5,633 nt of DNA from Helicobacteraceae bacterium (GTDB lineage: Bacteria > Campylobacterota > Campylobacteria > Campylobacterales > Helicobacteraceae): positions 1-5,633 of the forward strand of contig JARHYY010000081.1 of the NCBI GenBank assembly GCA_029258405.1. Direction: 5' to 3'. Within the stretch, counting starts at the first letter, position 1. Each line of letters opens with the position of its first letter. The translations under genes were made by a program, and so were the position numbers. The notes beneath the pieces are model-generated. The model searched no databases, was not told the origin of the DNA, and saw nothing but the letters and a program-made list of their open reading frames with translations. This document shows, in pieces, positions 4,486 through 5,633 of the stretch.

Positions 4486-5633
4486 TTAAAAGGATTGCAT
4501 TATTTCTTTGAGTTGTTCTGTAACATAATCAATCTCTTCTTCCTTGATAATATATGGTGGCATAAAGTAAATGGTGTTGCCCAATGGTCTTAAGAGCAAA
4601 CCTCTTTTAAGCCCTTCAGAGAAAACATATAGCCCTGCCCGTTCCCTTTTGCTTGCAATAATATCAAAGGCAAAAATCATTCCACAGCTTCTAAAGTTGG
4701 CAAGAAAATCAAATTCTTTAAGTTTTATGAATTGAGAAAAAATATACTGTGATAATTTTTTGTTTTTTTCTATAATATTTTCATGCTCAAAAATATCTAA
4801 AACAGCATTTGCTGCACTGCATGCTAATGTATTCCCTGTATAGCTATGTGAATGCAAAAAGGCTTTGTGTTCATGATATGGTGCATAGAACATTTGGTAA
4901 ATCTCATCAGTGGTAACAACAACAGAAAGGGGCATATAGCCCCCGGTGATGCCTTTTGATAAGCAGAGATAATCTGGCACTACATCACATTGTTCTAGTG
5001 CAAACATGCTACCGCTTCGCCCAAAGCCAACAGCAATTTCATCAAATATAATATGGATATCATACATTTTGCATAATGCACATGCGTGTTTAATATATTC
5101 TTTGCTATACATATTCATATTGCCTGCACATTGGACTAATGGTTCAAGAATGAAAGCACAAATGTTTTTACCATCATTTTTAAGAACCTTTTGGAGATAT
5201 GCAAGCTCTTTTTCATAATCAGTTTGCAGAGATGGCACAGGCACTTTCAAGCATTCAAGCAATAGGGGTGCATATACATTTTTATATAATGCTACATCTC
5301 CAACGCTCAACGCCCCAAGTGTTTCGCCATGATAGGCATTGCAAAGAGATAGGAAGCGGTTTCGTGTTTGTTTTTTGTTGAAGAAATAATGAAAACTCAT
5401 TTTCAAGGCTACTTCAATTGCTGATGAGCCATTATCAGCATAAAAGCATTTATTGAGCTTTGAGGGCAGAAGGTTGCACAAACGAGAAGAGAGCTGTATA
5501 ATTGGCTCATGGGTAAAACCTGCTAAAATAACATGCTCAAGCTTTTGTATTTGATTTTTAAGGGCATTATTAATATATTCATTGCAATGCCCAAAGAGAT
5601 TAACCCACCAACTGCTTATGCAATCCATATAAG
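4486..5633 (-). CDS. bioA: BioA, DAPA aminotransferase, 5' end cut by window
   Basis: PLP-dependent class III aminotransferase (adenosylmethionine-8-amino-7-oxononanoate aminotransferase) that makes 7,8-diaminopelargonate in biotin synthesis, in the cytoplasm. The window shows the last 380 residues from an internal Met at 5628, and the frame stays open to the edge. By comparison with E. coli BioA (429 residues) about 45-50 N-terminal residues lie outside, and that Met corresponds to the position before SSWW, not to a start. Counting from it: SSWW (5-8, substrate pocket Trp), GSSAIEVALKM (67-77, phosphate binding), YHG (99-101), DEIAVGFGRSG (196-206, with D196 contacting the PLP ring nitrogen), K225 in LSKGITGG (Schiff-base lysine), HSYTGNTLACSAANA (261-275), and RPLGNTIYFMPPY (347-359, with the substrate-carboxylate Arg). 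The SSWW and RPLG-PPY motifs point to BioA rather than other class III enzymes. No other bio gene is visible. Confidence 0.95.
   Translation of the reverse strand, partial: YMDCISSWWVNLFGHCNEYINNALKNQIQKLEHVILAGFTHEPIIQLSSRLCNLLPSKLNKCFYADNGSSAIEVALKMSFHYFFNKKQTRNRFLSLCNAYHGETLGALSVGDVALYKNVYAPLLLECLKVPVPSLQTDYEKELAYLQKVLKNDGKNICAFILEPLVQCAGNMNMYSKEYIKHACALCKMYDIHIIFDEIAVGFGRSGSMFALEQCDVVPDYLCLSKGITGGYMPLSVVVTTDEIYQMFYAPYHEHKAFLHSHSYTGNTLACSAANAVLDIFEHENIIEKNKKLSQYIFSQFIKLKEFDFLANFRSCGMIFAFDIIASKRERAGLYVFSEGLKRGLLLRPLGNTIYFMPPYIIKEEEIDYVTEQLKEIMQSF

Noticed and set aside
4411..4593. + strand open frame of 60 codons opposite the ybgC promoter and bioA 3' end
   Set aside because: It is antisense to well-supported bioA and to the promoter region, has no ribosome binding site and an implausible composition.
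5006..5381. Two + strand open frames of 60-70 codons within bioA
   Set aside because: They are shadows of the strongly supported bioA coding strand, without start signals or recognisable protein features.
5626..5628. ATG 5628 as the true start of bioA
   Set aside because: It aligns to the residue region just before SSWW, some 47 residues into the family, the frame stays open upstream, and no ribosome binding site can be seen; it is an internal Met.

Overview
The window is AT-rich, compactly packed bacterial DNA. It most resembles a Campylobacterota genome of the Helicobacter type, probably an enterohepatic Helicobacter. This rests on the protein sequences (YbgC next to a DUF493 protein, as in HP0496/HP0495 of H. 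pylori; BioA; DcuC; PepT), on the very AT-rich intergenic DNA with strong TATAAT boxes, and on the short gaps between genes. The species assignment is inference; no database was searched.

Layout. Positions 1-347 hold no protein gene. They contain a locally GC-richer, foldable block (about 45-110) that resembles domains V and VI of a group II intron, several short repeats, and then an AT-rich promoter zone and a leader stem-loop ahead of pepE. On the + strand, pepE (348-1049, aspartyl dipeptidase, S51 family) and a DcuC-type C4-dicarboxylate transporter gene (1057-2343) form a tight two-gene unit with a 7-base gap. The transporter gene ends tail-to-tail with pepT (3569-2340, minus strand, tripeptidase T); the two stop codons share the palindrome TTAA at 2340-2343. 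Upstream of pepT lies a 212-base gap with a -10 box, a small dyad and a perfect 13-bp inverted repeat that probably terminates the preceding operon. That operon, also minus strand, is ybgC (4411-4040) plus a DUF493 gene (4030-3782), driven by a near-consensus TTGAAA-N17-TATAAT promoter whose -10 region lies inside a 10-bp-arm dyad. The right end is the 3' part of bioA (5633-4486, minus strand), cut by the window edge so that roughly the first 45-50 residues are missing.

How the genes may work together. PepE releases aspartate from Asp-X dipeptides and PepT removes N-terminal residues from tripeptides. A DcuC carrier moves C4-dicarboxylates such as succinate and fumarate. Pairing pepE with dcuC suggests a peptide to aspartate to fumarate to succinate route feeding fumarate respiration, with DcuC handling dicarboxylate exchange or efflux. 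This is inference from gene order. YbgC (hot-dog thioesterase) and the DUF493 protein form a conserved Helicobacter pair. BioA is a biotin synthesis enzyme and appears transcriptionally separate.

I see no clearly new multi-gene system. The items most worth a second look are the group II intron-like RNA relic at the left end, the dyad that overlaps the ybgC promoter, and the unusual cysteines beside a metal ligand of PepT.
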